DNA of 64,000 nucleotides from Leclercia sp. 29361 (GTDB taxonomy: Bacteria > Pseudomonadota > Gammaproteobacteria > Enterobacterales > Enterobacteriaceae). Below the pieces are notes generated by a model, which saw only the letters and a program-made list of their open reading frames with translations, had not been told where the DNA came from and did no database searches. Every line of letters begins with the position of its first letter. The first letter of the stretch is position 1. The position numbers and the translations under genes were made by a program. The DNA lies in contig NZ_CP049786.1 in assembly GCF_011290365.1 (NCBI RefSeq), positions 3,224,001-3,288,000 of the forward strand. The letters run 5' to 3'. Shown here in pieces: positions 14,738 to 25,039 of the stretch.

Positions 14738-14756
14738 GGGCGCAGAAACTGCGCCC
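14738..14756 (-). repeat. mglB-mglA intercistronic hairpin
   Basis: GGGCGCAG AAA CTGCGCCC is a perfect 8-bp stem just after mglB. Placed after the highly expressed binding-protein gene it probably protects the mglB 3' end or attenuates read-through, giving more MglB than MglA or MglC. Confidence 0.65.
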
Positions 14757-14772
14757 AGTGAAATACTAAAAC

Positions 14773-15771
14773 TTATTTACTGGTGAACTGCGCCAGGTTT
14801 TCTTTATCTACGCCAACGTACGGTACGCGAACAACTTTGTTTTCGATTTTCCAGTTGGTACCGTCAGCAGCGCCTTTGCCGTCTGCCAGGTTTTTCGCCA
14901 GATCGAAGGTAGCTTTCGCCTGGTTGTTAGCATCGTTCAGCACGGTACCGGCCATTGCGCCAGATTTAACCAGCGCCATTGCTTCAGGCAGGGCATCCAC
15001 GCCAAATACCGGCACAGAAGATTTGTTGTGAGCTTTCAGCGCTTCTACAGCACCCATTGCCATCGCATCGTTGTTGGCGATAACCACTTCGATTTTGTCA
15101 GCGTTCGGGCCGGACAGCCAGGCGTCCATCTTGTCTTTCGCCATCGCGGTATCCCACATGGCGGTATCTAACGCCAGCTGCTGGGTTTTCAGACCCTTGT
15201 CGTTCAGCTCTTTGATAACGTAAGTGGTACGTGCTTCAGCATCCGGGTGGCCCGGCTCGCCTTTCAGCAGAACGAACTGAACCTGACCGTCTTTGTTCAG
15301 ATCCCAGTTCGGGTTAGCAGCCCAGTGTTTAGCAATCAGGTCGCCCTGAATGATGCCGGATTCTTTGGAGTCAGTGCCCACGTAGAAGGCTTTGTCGTAG
15401 CTATCCAGCGCTTTACGGGAAGGTTCTTTGTTGAAGAACACAATTGGCACATTCTGGCCACGTGCTTTCTCAATAACGGTGCCCGCAGCAGCCGGGTCAA
15501 CCAGGTTGATTGCCAGGGCTTTCACGCCTTTAGCCAGCAGGACGTCAATCTGGTCGTTCTGTTTGGACTGGTCATTCTGAGAGTCATTCATCAGCAGCTG
15601 AACGTCTGGCGCCCCTTTGCCCTCTTTCTCGATGGCTTTACGCACAACAGACATAAAGTTGTCGTCGTATTTATAGATAGTCACACCAATACGGCTATCT
15701 GCAGCGTGCGCGGTCGCACCAAAAAGCATGCTTGCCATAACAGCAGACAGAGTCAACACCTTCTTATTCAT
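14773..15771 (-). CDS. mglB: Periplasmic galactose/glucose-binding protein MglB
   Basis: This periplasmic protein binds galactose and glucose for the MglAC importer and for the Trg chemoreceptor. The 332 residues match E. coli. A signal peptide of about 23 residues ends in TAHAADS; the mature protein begins [16 protein letters not shown]. The calcium-loop region DLNKDGQVQ is recognisable. It is first in mglBAC. Upstream lie a consensus CRP site and GalS operators. Confidence 0.97.
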   Translation of the reverse strand: MNKKVLTLSAVMASMLFGATAHAADSRIGVTIYKYDDNFMSVVRKAIEKEGKGAPDVQLLMNDSQNDQSKQNDQIDVLLAKGVKALAINLVDPAAAGTVIEKARGQNVPIVFFNKEPSRKALDSYDKAFYVGTDSKESGIIQGDLIAKHWAANPNWDLNKDGQVQFVLLKGEPGHPDAEARTTYVIKELNDKGLKTQQLALDTAMWDTAMAKDKMDAWLSGPNADKIEVVIANNDAMAMGAVEALKAHNKSSVPVFGVDALPEAMALVKSGAMAGTVLNDANNQAKATFDLAKNLADGKGAADGTNWKIENKVVRVPYVGVDKENLAQFTSK

Positions 15772-15940
15772 GATATCTCCGGTTTTTTTTATGCAGGGTA
15801 GTTCGTGTGAATAACGATCGGCGGCGGCATGTTAAAGAAACGTTACTGCCCGCCGAAGTCCACTTATAAAATTTCTATCTTCCTTGGTCGGTAACGCTCC
15901 AGAATGCGTTTTTTTGGATGTTTAACGTGCCGTGGCTATA

Positions 15941-15954
15941 GTAAAAACGATTAC
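15941..15954 (-). promoter_or_regulatory. Candidate second GalS operator in the mglB leader
   Basis: GTAAAAACGATTAC has the GTAA...TTAC arms and central CG of GalR/GalS operators and lies about 35-45 bases downstream of the inferred mgl start. An internal operator of this kind is known in the gal operon. The match is partial. Confidence 0.45.
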
Positions 15955-15992
15955 TCACCGTTACATAGCGTTTCAGTCACTAAAACGCTGAC

Positions 15993-16035
15993 ATCATAGA
16001 CAGCGCATTGTTAACTTACTGTGAATTTACTCACA
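15993..16035 (-). promoter_or_regulatory. mgl promoter with consensus CRP site
   Basis: On the minus strand the CRP site is TGTGAGTAAATTCACA (16020-16035), a full TGTGA-N6-TCACA match. The -10 is TATGAT (15993-15998). With a start near 15986 the CRP site centres at about -41.5, the class II position. Confidence 0.85.
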
Positions 16036-16037
16036 AA

Positions 16038-16053
16038 TTGAAAACGGTTACAT
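16038..16053 (-). promoter_or_regulatory. GalS operator at mgl
   Basis: TTGAAAACGGTTACAT lies 2-3 bases upstream of the CRP site. The 16-mer TGAAAACGGTTACATC (16039-16054) recurs exactly before galS (17199-17214). Position and sequence fit the GalS operator that represses mgl. Confidence 0.82.
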
Positions 16054-16065
16054 CACGACGAATTA

Positions 16066-17088
16066 TTAGTTAGTGATCGGCACCACAATTTGCCGAATGG
16101 CAACCGAATGGCGACGCACTAAAGTCGGCATGAAACAGTGGGTTGCGTTGATATCGAGCTTGCCTGCGGCCCCCTGTAACGCCAGCTCCGTGGCCAGCCG
16201 CGCCATAGAGGCGATGGGGTAGCGCACCGTTGTCAACTGCGGGTCCGTGTAACGGGCAATGGGGATATCATCGAAACCAATCAGTGACAAATGCTGTGGC
16301 ACCGCAATGCCGTTATCTTTCAGCGCGGTTAGCGCCCCTGCGGCCATGCTGTCATTGTAGGCAAAGACTGCGGTCAACTGCAGATTGCGCCCGAGCAGCT
16401 CCACCATGGCTGCCTCCCCGCCCTGCATGTCCGGCGAGCCGGTGCCGATCCAGCTGTCCGGGGCGGTAATACCCTGCTCCATCAACGCTTTCTGCCAGCC
16501 TTCACGACGCATTTCGTCATCTTCAATGCGGTGATTTGACGCAAGATAACCGATGCGCTGATGGCCATTATTCACCAGCATCCGCGTCGCCATCATCGCC
16601 CCGCTGACGTTATCAAGGCAGACGCAGCGGTGGGCATAGCCAGGCACGATGCGGTTGACCAGCACCATGCCGGGGATCTGCTCCATCAGGGCAGACAGTT
16701 CTTCATCACTTAAGGCTTTTGAGTGGACGATCAGGGCGTTACAGCGCTGACGAATCAATACCTCAATGGCGTTACGCTCTTTTTCCGCCTCGTGGTAGCT
16801 GTTGCCGATCAGCACATTTTTCTGGTGCTCCTGAGCAACCATGTCTACGGCTTTCACCAGGGCACCAAAGAAGGCGTCGGACACATCCATCACCACCACG
16901 CCGATAGTGTCACTGACCTGGGTTGCCAGTGCCTGAGCATTCGCATTAGGCCGGTAGCCCAGCGCCGTGACGGCTTTCATTACGCACTCACGCGTCTCCG
17001 GACTGACCAGCGCGCTGTTATTAAGAACCCGGGAAACGGTGGCGACAGAAACGCCCGCCTGACGCGCGACGTCACGAATGGTGATCAT
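16066..17088 (-). CDS. galS: Mgl repressor and galactose ultrainduction factor GalS
   Basis: This LacI/GalR-family repressor acts on the mgl operon and its own gene, and galactose or fucose releases it. The 340 residues comprise a LacI-type HTH at 1-55 ([19 protein letters not shown]) and a periplasmic-binding-protein-like effector domain. The start at MITIR (17088) matches E. coli and has AAGGG nine bases upstream; an in-frame ATG three codons earlier is less likely. It is upstream of mglBAC on the same strand with its own CRP/operator region. The C-terminus is a few residues shorter than in E. coli. Confidence 0.95.
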   Translation of the reverse strand: MITIRDVARQAGVSVATVSRVLNNSALVSPETRECVMKAVTALGYRPNANAQALATQVSDTIGVVVMDVSDAFFGALVKAVDMVAQEHQKNVLIGNSYHEAEKERNAIEVLIRQRCNALIVHSKALSDEELSALMEQIPGMVLVNRIVPGYAHRCVCLDNVSGAMMATRMLVNNGHQRIGYLASNHRIEDDEMRREGWQKALMEQGITAPDSWIGTGSPDMQGGEAAMVELLGRNLQLTAVFAYNDSMAAGALTALKDNGIAVPQHLSLIGFDDIPIARYTDPQLTTVRYPIASMARLATELALQGAAGKLDINATHCFMPTLVRRHSVAIRQIVVPITN

Positions 17089-17151
17089 ATTCACCACCCT
17101 TATTTAGATTGCAGCAACTCACAGACACCCCCTGTGTTTAGCAAGGTGACT

Positions 17152-17213
17152 ATTCTGGCAGCGAGAAAGGGAGGACTACGTGAAGAAGCTCACAAGGATG
17201 AAAACGGTTACAT
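17152..17213 (-). promoter_or_regulatory. galS promoter: CRP site and GalS operator
   Basis: A CRP site, CGTGA-N6-TCACA (17179-17194), is followed by the operator ATGAAAACGGTTACAT (17198-17213). A CAGAAT -10 (17152-17157) places the CRP centre near -41. The layout copies the mgl promoter, with CRP and operator 3-4 bases apart, and supports autoregulation. Confidence 0.75.
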
Positions 17214-17243
17214 CCGTTTTGTTAATGATTGTGATCCAGATCG

Positions 17244-18401
17244 TTATCCGGATGTATTACTTAACGAAACCCCTGCAGCACGTGCGGTTAATTGCCGCCA
17301 TAGCCATTCCAGCGGCCCCTGACGGAAATAACGCAGCCAGAAAACAGAGAAAAGGATATTTACCAGCCATATTGGCAGGACGAAACCCATTAGCTGCAGG
17401 CGATCAAACTGCATAAACAGGCCGAGACGATAGAACAAGGTGGTGCAGATCAGCGTCTGTAAAAGGTAGTTGCTGAGCGCCATGCGTCCGACGCAGGCCA
17501 CCGCGATCACCAGACGGTAACGGCAGAGCTGCGGCCAGAAGCCATAGATGAGTGCGGCATAGCCTATCGTCTGCAACGGCGCGCTCAGTTCACGCGGTGC
17601 CTGTAATAAAAATGCACACCAGCGGTAATCCCAGTGCAGATACCACTGGGCGATCACCGCCGGAAGATTAATCGCCAGCCCGGCCAGCACCAGCCAGATC
17701 CCGGTTCGCCGGTAGTGACGCAAGCTAAACTCGCCTTTCAGCCAGCCGGTACGCATCAGCGCGGCGCCAATCAGCATCATCCCTGCCAGCTGCCAGCCGT
17801 ACTGCGCCCCGAGCGCCAGCAGGCTGTTGCCAATCATATCGGCCCGGTTGCTGATGGCCTCCATTCCGCCGCCCAGCTTCCAGTACTGCTCGTACTGCAG
17901 GTTGGCCGCATCCGGCACCCAGGAACGGTTGGTGGAGCCGCCAGAGATCACCCCCAGCAGCAGCAGGATAGCCACGCCGATAAGGAACAGCACCACGCCG
18001 GTATTGAAGAGATTTTTGATATCGTGCGCATCGCGGATGATGCGCCAGCAGATCAGCCCCACCAGCCCGTAGGCCAGCAGAATGTCGCCGTCCCAGAACA
18101 GCAGGCCATGAATAAATCCGAGCAGTACCAGCAGCGAAAGCCGGGCCTGGATCCAGCGTTTACCGCGCTTCAGCAGCAGCTGAAGGCCGGCCCCGAACAG
18201 CAAGGCAAACAGAGTGAGGAATTTGACCTGGGCGAAGAGATCCAGCACCGCCCATGTCCAGGCGTCGCTGAGGGTAATATCGCCATACCAGGCGGGATTG
18301 AGATAAGCGGCTTTCGGCAGACCGAAGCCGCTGATATTGAGCAGCAGAATACCCAAAATAGCGACGCCACGAACGAAATCCAGCGTGACATTTCTTTCCA
18401 T
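17244..18401 (-). CDS. yeiB: DUF418 inner-membrane protein YeiB
   Basis: This is a 385-residue polytopic membrane protein, the same length as E. coli YeiB, with about ten hydrophobic segments. The N-terminal heparan-acetyltransferase-like region begins ERNVTLDFVRGVAILGI; the C-terminal DUF418 region includes LLQTLICTTLFY and FRQGPLEWLWR. Its function is not known. It starts 17 bp after folE on the same strand, so the two are probably cotranscribed. The relation to GTP cyclohydrolase, if any, is not evident. Confidence 0.9.
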   Translation of the reverse strand: MERNVTLDFVRGVAILGILLLNISGFGLPKAAYLNPAWYGDITLSDAWTWAVLDLFAQVKFLTLFALLFGAGLQLLLKRGKRWIQARLSLLVLLGFIHGLLFWDGDILLAYGLVGLICWRIIRDAHDIKNLFNTGVVLFLIGVAILLLLGVISGGSTNRSWVPDAANLQYEQYWKLGGGMEAISNRADMIGNSLLALGAQYGWQLAGMMLIGAALMRTGWLKGEFSLRHYRRTGIWLVLAGLAINLPAVIAQWYLHWDYRWCAFLLQAPRELSAPLQTIGYAALIYGFWPQLCRYRLVIAVACVGRMALSNYLLQTLICTTLFYRLGLFMQFDRLQLMGFVLPIWLVNILFSVFWLRYFRQGPLEWLWRQLTARAAGVSLSNTSG

Positions 18402-18418
18402 CTATTCTGCCCTGATGA

Positions 18419-19087
18419 TCAGTCGTGGTGACGCACGGCGCGCAGGAACTCCTGACGGGTGTTCTGGCTTGATTTAAACAGGCCGCCCAGCGAGGTGGTC
18501 GTGGTGGCGCTGGTCGCATCGCGAATACCACGCGCTTTCACGCAGTAATGCACCGCGTCAATGGAAACCGCCACGTTGTTAGTGCCAAGCAGCGTCTGCA
18601 GCGCGATCAGGATCTGCTGGGTTAAACGCTCCTGCACCTGCGGACGCTGGGCAAAGAACTGCACGATGCGGTTAATTTTCGACAGACCAATGACTGCATC
18701 TTTCGGAATATAGGCCACGGTCGCTTTGCCGTCGATGGTCACAAAGTGGTGTTCACAGGTGCTGGTCAGGGTGATATCACGCACCGTTACCATCTCATCG
18801 ACCTTCATTTTGTTTTCAATGACGGTGATTTTCGGGAAATTTGCGTAATCCAGGCCGGAGAAAATCTCATCGACATACATTTTGGCGATGCGACGTGGGG
18901 TCTCCATCAGACTGTCATCGCTCAAATCGAGATTCAGCAGCTGCATGATTTCGGTCATATGGCCTGAAATAAGACGTTTACGTGTTTCGTTGTCCAGATC
19001 CTGAACCGGTGGACGCAACGGGGTTTCAAGGCCGTGCGCAACCAGCGCTTCGTGGACGAGAGCTGCTTCTTTACTCATTGATGACAT
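18419..19087 (-). CDS. folE: GTP cyclohydrolase I FolE
   Basis: The enzyme converts GTP to 7,8-dihydroneopterin triphosphate, the first step of folate synthesis. The 222 residues equal E. coli. The zinc ligands Cys111 and His114 lie in STCEHHF and Cys182 in [18 protein letters not shown] precedes the ATG. It leads a folE-yeiB unit. Confidence 0.97.
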   Translation of the reverse strand: MSSMSKEAALVHEALVAHGLETPLRPPVQDLDNETRKRLISGHMTEIMQLLNLDLSDDSLMETPRRIAKMYVDEIFSGLDYANFPKITVIENKMKVDEMVTVRDITLTSTCEHHFVTIDGKATVAYIPKDAVIGLSKINRIVQFFAQRPQVQERLTQQILIALQTLLGTNNVAVSIDAVHYCVKARGIRDATSATTTTSLGGLFKSSQNTRQEFLRAVRHHD

Positions 19088-19204
19088 TCTTTTCTCCTGC
19101 AGGTGTGGCGCGCTTCTGCCCTACATGGGGCAAAATGTGCAGTCATTGTGCGCGAGGCGGCGAGCATAATCCAGTATTCACCGCGATAATTATTGCAATT
19201 GCCG

Positions 19205-20338
19205 TTACCTTTCAACCTGACGCTGCCAGACCAGCCCGCCCGCCACGAAAAGGGCGATACCCGCAAGGCCCAGAGCGGGCTCCAGCTGGTGGGTGAGCCA
19301 GCTCGACAGCGCCGAGGTCATCGGGCCAATTAGCTGCCCGATGGCATAGCCGGTGGTGAGTAATCCGGCCATGTAACGCGTATGATTCGGTGCCAGTTCA
19401 CGCCCGTAAAGCAGCGAGAGCTGTACCGCACATAAAAATCCGCCGCCCACCAGCAATGCACCGGTCACCAGACCGGCCATCCCCGGCAACAGCCAGGCAG
19501 CAATCACCCCCACCGCCTGCAGCCAGAGCACCAGCGCCAGTCTGCGATTCGTGGTGGAGAGATGGCGCAGAGCGATACTCAGGGCAATGCCCAGCACCGA
19601 AGCCACGCCGAAAACCGGCCAGACAAACTGGGCAAACGCGCTGCCAGGAAAGCGCAGCGCCGCCATCTGCGACAGAAAGGTCGCCGGGAGAATATAGCCA
19701 AACCCGGCCAGACTGTAGCTCCAGACCAGACGACGCAGATCCCGGGTCAGCGCCAGCGGCTCCGGCGTGGTACCCGGGCGGTGCAGCTGCCCGGCACGCG
19801 GCAGATAGCGAGCCACCACGGCGATCAGCACCAGCGCCAGCACACCGTAGATTTGCCATGCCGCGCTGGCCGACAACCCCTGGGCCTGGATCCAAACCGC
19901 CAGCAGACCGCTTATCGTAATGCCTGCCCCCGGCCCGGCGAAGACCGCAGCACTGAGGCCTGGTTTACCGAAATGGGCCAGCCGATCGTTGGTCCAGGCG
20001 GCGATCAGCACCATCGACCAGCCACTCATGCAGCCAATGACAAACCGCAGCAGCCCGTGGACCACAGCGTTATCGGCGACGGCCGAGAGCAGGGTCAGCG
20101 CCACCGCGCCAACAATCCCCAGCCACAGACGGCCTTCGACAAACCGGTGCGCGCGCATGGCATCCCATGCCCCCACCAGATAGCCGAGGTAGTTCATGGC
20201 CGCCACCAGCCCGGCGCTGGTCAGGGTCAGTTGCCCTGCCGCAATCATCAGCGGCACCTGGGGTGTAAAGGCGAAACGCCCTATTCCCATCGCCACCACC
20301 AGAACCACAAAACCGCTGAGCGCGATACGCAGCGCCAT
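19205..20338 (-). CDS. YbfB/YjiJ-family MFS transporter
   Basis: This is a 377-residue major facilitator-type membrane protein with about twelve hydrophobic segments. The N-terminus VVAMGIGRFAFTPQVPLM is the hallmark of the YbfB/YjiJ family, for which no substrate is established. The start was set at the ATG at 20338 (MALRIALSG), preceded by GGAG; a GTG two codons earlier is in frame but less well placed. It sits between folE and the divergent yeiG, where E. coli has no gene, so it is a local insertion or lineage-specific retention. Confidence 0.85.
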   Translation of the reverse strand: MALRIALSGFVVLVVAMGIGRFAFTPQVPLMIAAGQLTLTSAGLVAAMNYLGYLVGAWDAMRAHRFVEGRLWLGIVGAVALTLLSAVADNAVVHGLLRFVIGCMSGWSMVLIAAWTNDRLAHFGKPGLSAAVFAGPGAGITISGLLAVWIQAQGLSASAAWQIYGVLALVLIAVVARYLPRAGQLHRPGTTPEPLALTRDLRRLVWSYSLAGFGYILPATFLSQMAALRFPGSAFAQFVWPVFGVASVLGIALSIALRHLSTTNRRLALVLWLQAVGVIAAWLLPGMAGLVTGALLVGGGFLCAVQLSLLYGRELAPNHTRYMAGLLTTGYAIGQLIGPMTSALSSWLTHQLEPALGLAGIALFVAGGLVWQRQVER

Positions 20339-20479
20339 GACCACTCCAGATGTTAAAGTTTCGTAAATTCATGATGCAGGATATGTCGTTAATGCGGAAG
20401 TGAAAGTTACTCACTCGTTATTGAATTATCTGTATTATGACCTTCATCTCTTTATACAACCTTCCTGAAGGAGCCCTGC

Positions 20480-21316
20480 ATGGAACTGCTCGAAGAGCAC
20501 CACTGTTTTGAAGGTCGACAGCAGCGCTGGCGTCATGACTCGGCGGTGCTGAACTGCGCCATGACGTTCAGCATTTTTCTGCCACCAACTAACGGTGCCG
20601 CAAAACCGCCGGTGCTGTACTGGCTCTCCGGCCTGACCTGCAACGATGAGAACTTCACTACCAAAGCGGGCGCCCAGCGCGTGGCGGCGGAACTGGGGAT
20701 CGCTCTGGTGATGCCGGATACCAGCCCGCGCGGTGACGACGTGGCAGACGATGCCGGTTACGACCTTGGCAAAGGTGCCGGGTTCTACCTCAACGCCACT
20801 CAGGCACCCTGGGCAAATCATTACCGGATGTACGATTACCTGCGCGATGAGCTGCCGGCACTGATCCAGGCGGAGTTTGCGGTTTCCGATCGCTGTGCCA
20901 TCAGCGGCCACTCAATGGGCGGCCACGGTGCGCTGGTGATGGCGCTGAAAAACCCGGGTAAATATGTCAGCGTCTCGGCCTTTGCGCCGATCGTGAATCC
21001 GGCTCAGGTGCCGTGGGGGCAAAAAGCGTTCAGCCATTATCTGGGTGAGGACGCCGCGACCTGGCAGGAATGGGACAGCTGCGCGCTGATGCTGGCCAGC
21101 CAGCCGGAACAGGCGATCCCGACGCTTATCGATCAGGGTGATGCCGATCAGTTCCTGGCGAGCCAGTTACAACCGGCGGTGTTGGCGGAAGCCGCGCGCC
21201 AGAAGGCCTGGCCGCTGACGTTACGCATCCAGACCGGCTACGATCACAGCTACTACTTTATTGCGTCGTTTATTGAAGATCATCTGCGCTTCCATGCGCA
21301 GCAGTTGTTGAAGTAA
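20480..21316 (+). CDS. yeiG: S-formylglutathione hydrolase YeiG
   Basis: The enzyme hydrolyses S-formylglutathione to formate and glutathione in formaldehyde detoxification. The 278 residues equal E. coli YeiG. It is an esterase-D type alpha/beta hydrolase with Ser145 in GHSMGGHG, Asp223 in GDADQF and His256 in YDHSYYF, plus the family motif [12 protein letters not shown]. It is transcribed alone and followed by a REP-type repeat pair. No frmA dehydrogenase lies nearby, as is also true of yeiG in E. coli. Confidence 0.95.
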   Translation: MELLEEHHCFEGRQQRWRHDSAVLNCAMTFSIFLPPTNGAAKPPVLYWLSGLTCNDENFTTKAGAQRVAAELGIALVMPDTSPRGDDVADDAGYDLGKGAGFYLNATQAPWANHYRMYDYLRDELPALIQAEFAVSDRCAISGHSMGGHGALVMALKNPGKYVSVSAFAPIVNPAQVPWGQKAFSHYLGEDAATWQEWDSCALMLASQPEQAIPTLIDQGDADQFLASQLQPAVLAEAARQKAWPLTLRIQTGYDHSYYFIASFIEDHLRFHAQQLLK

Positions 21317-21319
21317 GTG

Positions 21320-21400
21320 CGGCCTGATGCCCGGTGGCGCTTCGCTTACCGGGCCTACAAGTGCCCTATGTAGGCCGGGCAAGCGCAGCGCCGCCCGGCG
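21320..21400. repeat. Paired REP elements (BIME) between yeiG and cirA
   Basis: Two inverted REP-like units face each other: one with GCCCGGTGGCGCTTCGCTTACC then GGGCCTAC (21328-21358), the other with GTAGGCCGGGCAAGCGCAGC (about 21370-21398). They lie between the converging yeiG and cirA, the usual place for such elements. A related pair is at 39101-39204. Confidence 0.85.
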
Positions 21401-21409
21401 ATCCCACCA

Positions 21410-23380
21410 TCAGAACTGGTAATCCACCGCCATAAAGTAACGGCGTCCTTCTTCGGTGTAGCTGTAGTCGTCGCGGCTGAGATCTTTATCCAGCAGGTTC
21501 ATGACACCCGCACGCAGCTTGACGTTTTTGGTTGCCTGCCATGCGCCACCGGTATTCCACACCACGTAGCCACCCGGCGTTGCATCCCCATCGGTAACGG
21601 TGCGTTTCTCACCCGTGTAATTGCCCTGCACGTAGAAGGACCACGCCTGGGTTGCCTGCCAGTCAAGCGTGCCGTTCGCAGTATGGAAAGGCATGTCGGA
21701 GAGCGGCTTGTTGTCGCCGTTGCTGATATCACGCCCGTCGTTGTAGGTGTAATTCAGCGTCATGCGCCAGTCTTCGGCAATCGGGAATTTCACCTCCGTC
21801 TCCAGGCCGCGGATACGCGCCTTATTGACGTTGTAGTAACGGAACACCGGTTCGCCGTCGGCGTTCAGGCCGACGTAGTTCGGGTAGCCCTGCGCCTGAT
21901 TAACGTTCGCGGTACGCAGAATGCTGATGCGATCATCTACGTCGTTCTGGAAAGCGGTAATGCTACCCTGCACGCCCTCTAACCAGCCCTCTTCCCCGCT
22001 GTAGTAGAGACCCAACTCGATGCTTTCGCTGGTTTCCGGCTTCAGATCCGGGCTACCGACAATTTCACAGGCACCGCGGCAGGAGCCGGTGGTCCAGTCC
22101 GGGCTCAGTTGCAGCAGGGATGGCGCTTTGAATGCCGTTGCCCAGCCACCTTTTACCGTCAGGGTGTCGGTGGCGTTGTAGACCAGATATGCACGCGGGC
22201 TCCAGTGGTCGCCGTAGGTTTCGTGATCGTCCATACGCACGCCGGTGGTCAGCGCCAGCGGCTCGAAGATCCGCCATTCATCTTCCAGGAACAGCGCATA
22301 CTGGCTGGCAGAGGTGTTACTGCTGCTACCGCCGGTGATGTTAACCGGATCTTTCAGCTTGTCATGACGCCATTCCCCACCAAAGGTCAGGAGCTGGTTA
22401 ATCTCTCCCAGCGGCAGAACGTATTTGCCGTCAATTGAGTTGCTTTCGGAAGTGATTGGGTTGCTGTTGCTCGGGTTCTTGTTATCCACCTTCTCGCCGT
22501 AGAATTTCAGCTCGCTGTTGCCCAGGCCCCAGCGGCCGTTGTGGCTCAGGGAGTAGTTCTGGCGCTCAAGGCGGTTCTGATCCAGCGAGTCGGAATCGCG
22601 GTCCTGACGGTCAAAGCCGTAGCCGGCGGTGAAATCGTGGTTCTCGTTCGGGGTCCAGGCAAATTCCACGTTGGCATCGCGGCTGGTGAAGCCCTCGATA
22701 CGCGGGGTTTCGCCGGTGGCGCTGGTTGTTGAATCCTGAGGATCGTCTTTATCGCGTTTTGACAGGCTACCAAAGGCTTTCAGCCCGAGGACGCCATCCA
22801 CCAGCGGGCCGCTGGTATAGAACTGGCCACCGTAGGTGTCACCGCGATCGCGGTGCTCCTGAATGGTGGTGTCGGCGGTGAGGGTGCCGGTCCATTTCTG
22901 GCCGATCTTTTTGGTGATGATGTTGACCACACCGCCCAGGGCATCGGAGCCATAGAGGGAGGACATCGGCCCGCGCACCACTTCGATACGCTCGATAGCA
23001 TCAACCGGAACCCAGTTAAGGTCGAAGTCGTTATGGCGGAAAACGGCGTTGCGGGAGTTGACGCGTTTCCCGTCAACCAGGATCAGCGTATAGCTGCTGT
23101 CCAGACCGCGAATACTGACCCCCTTACGGTTGTCCCCTTCGTCAGTTAATTGCACGCCCGGAACGTCCCGTAACACATCTTTCAGGTTCTGCACTGGCTT
23201 ACGCTGCAGATCCTGCTGGGTAATGACGCTGATACTGGCCGGGGCATCCTTCAGGTTTTGCTCGTTGGCCGAAGCGGTCACCACCATAGTGTCGCCAGAT
23301 TCCGCCGCAACAACCGGCAGGGTCAGGGACAGAGCAGACGCACACAGCCCTCCCCGAACGAAGGGATTCAACCTAAACAT
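21410..23380 (-). CDS. cirA: TonB-dependent catecholate receptor CirA
   Basis: This is an outer-membrane receptor for linear catecholate siderophore forms, and in E. coli for colicin I. The 656 residues are close to E. coli CirA (663). A signal peptide of about 26 residues ends VVAAES; a TonB box (DTMVVTA), a plug domain (about 40-150) and a 22-strand barrel ending in YFMAVDYQF, with a terminal Phe, follow. The cysteine loop SCRGACEI is retained. A Fur box lies upstream. It is transcribed towards yeiG. Confidence 0.95.
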   Translation of the reverse strand: MFRLNPFVRGGLCASALSLTLPVVAAESGDTMVVTASANEQNLKDAPASISVITQQDLQRKPVQNLKDVLRDVPGVQLTDEGDNRKGVSIRGLDSSYTLILVDGKRVNSRNAVFRHNDFDLNWVPVDAIERIEVVRGPMSSLYGSDALGGVVNIITKKIGQKWTGTLTADTTIQEHRDRGDTYGGQFYTSGPLVDGVLGLKAFGSLSKRDKDDPQDSTTSATGETPRIEGFTSRDANVEFAWTPNENHDFTAGYGFDRQDRDSDSLDQNRLERQNYSLSHNGRWGLGNSELKFYGEKVDNKNPSNSNPITSESNSIDGKYVLPLGEINQLLTFGGEWRHDKLKDPVNITGGSSSNTSASQYALFLEDEWRIFEPLALTTGVRMDDHETYGDHWSPRAYLVYNATDTLTVKGGWATAFKAPSLLQLSPDWTTGSCRGACEIVGSPDLKPETSESIELGLYYSGEEGWLEGVQGSITAFQNDVDDRISILRTANVNQAQGYPNYVGLNADGEPVFRYYNVNKARIRGLETEVKFPIAEDWRMTLNYTYNDGRDISNGDNKPLSDMPFHTANGTLDWQATQAWSFYVQGNYTGEKRTVTDGDATPGGYVVWNTGGAWQATKNVKLRAGVMNLLDKDLSRDDYSYTEEGRRYFMAVDYQF

Positions 23381-23449
23381 TTACTATCTCCATGAGGTAA
23401 ACACAGCAAAATCAAATATGTACTGCTCACAACTGCTTTTTATTAATTC

Positions 23450-23480
23450 GATAATGATAAGGCAAACGATAACTATTATC
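23450..23480 (-). promoter_or_regulatory. Fur box(es) upstream of cirA
   Basis: GATAATGATAA (23450-23460) and GATAACTATTATC (23468-23480) both match the Fur consensus GATAATGATAATCATTATC in overlapping halves. They lie 70-100 bases before the cirA start in a very AT-rich region and predict iron repression. Confidence 0.82.
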
Positions 23481-23524
23481 AATTCAATTGTTAAAAGTTA
23501 TGTCAAGATGGCATACTGTGGAGA

Positions 23525-23552
23525 TAAAAAAACCCGCTCGGATGAGCGGGTT
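23525..23552 (-). terminator. Terminator of lysP
   Basis: AACCCGCTC, loop, GAGCGGGTT forms a perfect 9-bp stem (23531-23552). On the minus strand it is followed by TTTTTTT, 17 bases after the lysP stop. Confidence 0.88.
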
Positions 23553-23569
23553 AAAGAGAGGAAGTGCGC

Positions 23570-25039
23570 TTATTTTTTGAAGCTATTCGGGAATTCCATT
23601 TCGCTATAGCTGACAAACTTCGATCCCTTCGTCAGCTTGTAGCCAAACCAGATGATCAGGAACAGCGGGATACCAATATAGGTCGCTGCCACGCCGCCCC
23701 AGTCGATGGTGTCAGCCAGGAAGGCTTCATAATTCTGACCGAGGGTAATGATCAGACAGAGCACAAAGGCGAAGATCGGACCCAGCGGGAAGAACCCGGA
23801 ACGGTACGGCAGATTATTAATGTCATAACCCTGCTTCACGTAGCCGCGACGGAAACGGTAGTGGCTGATGGCGATACCCAGCCAGGCGATAAAGCCCGTC
23901 ATCCCGGAGGTGTTCAGCAGCCACAGGTAGACAGTCTGGTTGCCGAACATCGAGGTCAGGAAGCACAGGCAGGCAATCACGGTGGTGGCATACAGCGCGT
24001 TACGCGGCACGCCGCCCCGGGACAGCTTCGCGAAAATACGCGGCGCTTTGCCGTCGCAGGCCAGGGAGTAGAGCATACGGGTAGAGGCGTACATCCCGGA
24101 GTTACCCGCCGACAGTACCGCCGTCAGGATCACCGCATTCATCACCGCCGCCGCTGAGAGCAGACCGGCATGCTGGAACACCAGGGTGAACGGGCTGACG
24201 CTGATGTCTTTTACATCGTTACGCAGCAGGCTCGGATCGGTATACGGAATGATCAGGCTGATAATCAGGATGGCGAACACATAGAACAGCAGGATACGCC
24301 AGAAGACCTGGCGCACCGCGCGCGGAATGTTCTTCTCCGGGTTTTCGGATTCACCAGCGGCAATACCGATAAGTTCCGTGCCCTGGAAGGAGAAGCCGAC
24401 GATCATCGCCACGCCAATCATCGCCGAGAAGCCCCCGGCAAACGGCGCATCGCCAATCGCCCAGTTGCTCCAGCCCGCCGGTTCGGTGCCTTTGAAGATG
24501 CCAACAATCATCGCCACGCCTACGATGATAAAGATGATTACCGTGGCGACTTTGATCAGCGAGAACCAGTATTCCGCTTCGCCAAAACCGCGCACGGAGA
24601 TGTAGTTCAGCAGGAAGATCACCCCGAGGAAGAGCGCACTCCAGATCCAGCCCGGCGTATCCGGGAACCACCATGTCATCACCAGTTGCGATGCCACCAG
24701 ATCCACGGCGATGGTGACCGCCCAGTTGTACCAGTAGTTCCAGCCCAGCGCGAAGCCGAAGCCTTCTTCCACGTATTTCTGACCGTAGGTAGAAAATGAA
24801 CCGGATACCGGCATGTACGCCGCCAGTTCACCCAGGCTGGTCATCAGGAAGTAGACCATCAAACCGATCAGGATATAGGAAAAGAGCGCGCCGCCCGGGC
24901 CCGCTGCAGAAATGGTCGCACCAGAGGCGACAAAAAGACCTGTACCAATAGAACCGCCAATGGCAATCATCGTCAGGTGACGCGCCTTGAGTTCGCGACG
25001 TAGCGCGGGCGCTTCTGTGGTTTTAGTTTCGGAAACCAT
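23570..25039 (-). CDS. lysP: Lysine-specific permease LysP
   Basis: LysP imports lysine with protons and in E. coli also restrains the lysine sensor CadC. The 489 residues equal E. coli, with twelve membrane segments and the amino-acid permease signature AIGGSIGTGLFVASG. The start at MVSETKTTEAP (25039) matches E. coli; a longer frame from 25108 adds unconserved residues. It ends 45 bp before the Fur-controlled cirA leader, with a terminator between. No lysine riboswitch was seen upstream. Confidence 0.96.
   Translation of the reverse strand: MVSETKTTEAPALRRELKARHLTMIAIGGSIGTGLFVASGATISAAGPGGALFSYILIGLMVYFLMTSLGELAAYMPVSGSFSTYGQKYVEEGFGFALGWNYWYNWAVTIAVDLVASQLVMTWWFPDTPGWIWSALFLGVIFLLNYISVRGFGEAEYWFSLIKVATVIIFIIVGVAMIVGIFKGTEPAGWSNWAIGDAPFAGGFSAMIGVAMIVGFSFQGTELIGIAAGESENPEKNIPRAVRQVFWRILLFYVFAILIISLIIPYTDPSLLRNDVKDISVSPFTLVFQHAGLLSAAAVMNAVILTAVLSAGNSGMYASTRMLYSLACDGKAPRIFAKLSRGGVPRNALYATTVIACLCFLTSMFGNQTVYLWLLNTSGMTGFIAWLGIAISHYRFRRGYVKQGYDINNLPYRSGFFPLGPIFAFVLCLIITLGQNYEAFLADTIDWGGVAATYIGIPLFLIIWFGYKLTKGSKFVSYSEMEFPNSFKK

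Noticed and set aside
23130..23609. 159-codon frame across the cirA 5' end and its upstream region
   Set aside because: It runs antisense through cirA, the Fur box and the lysP terminator, so it is not a gene.
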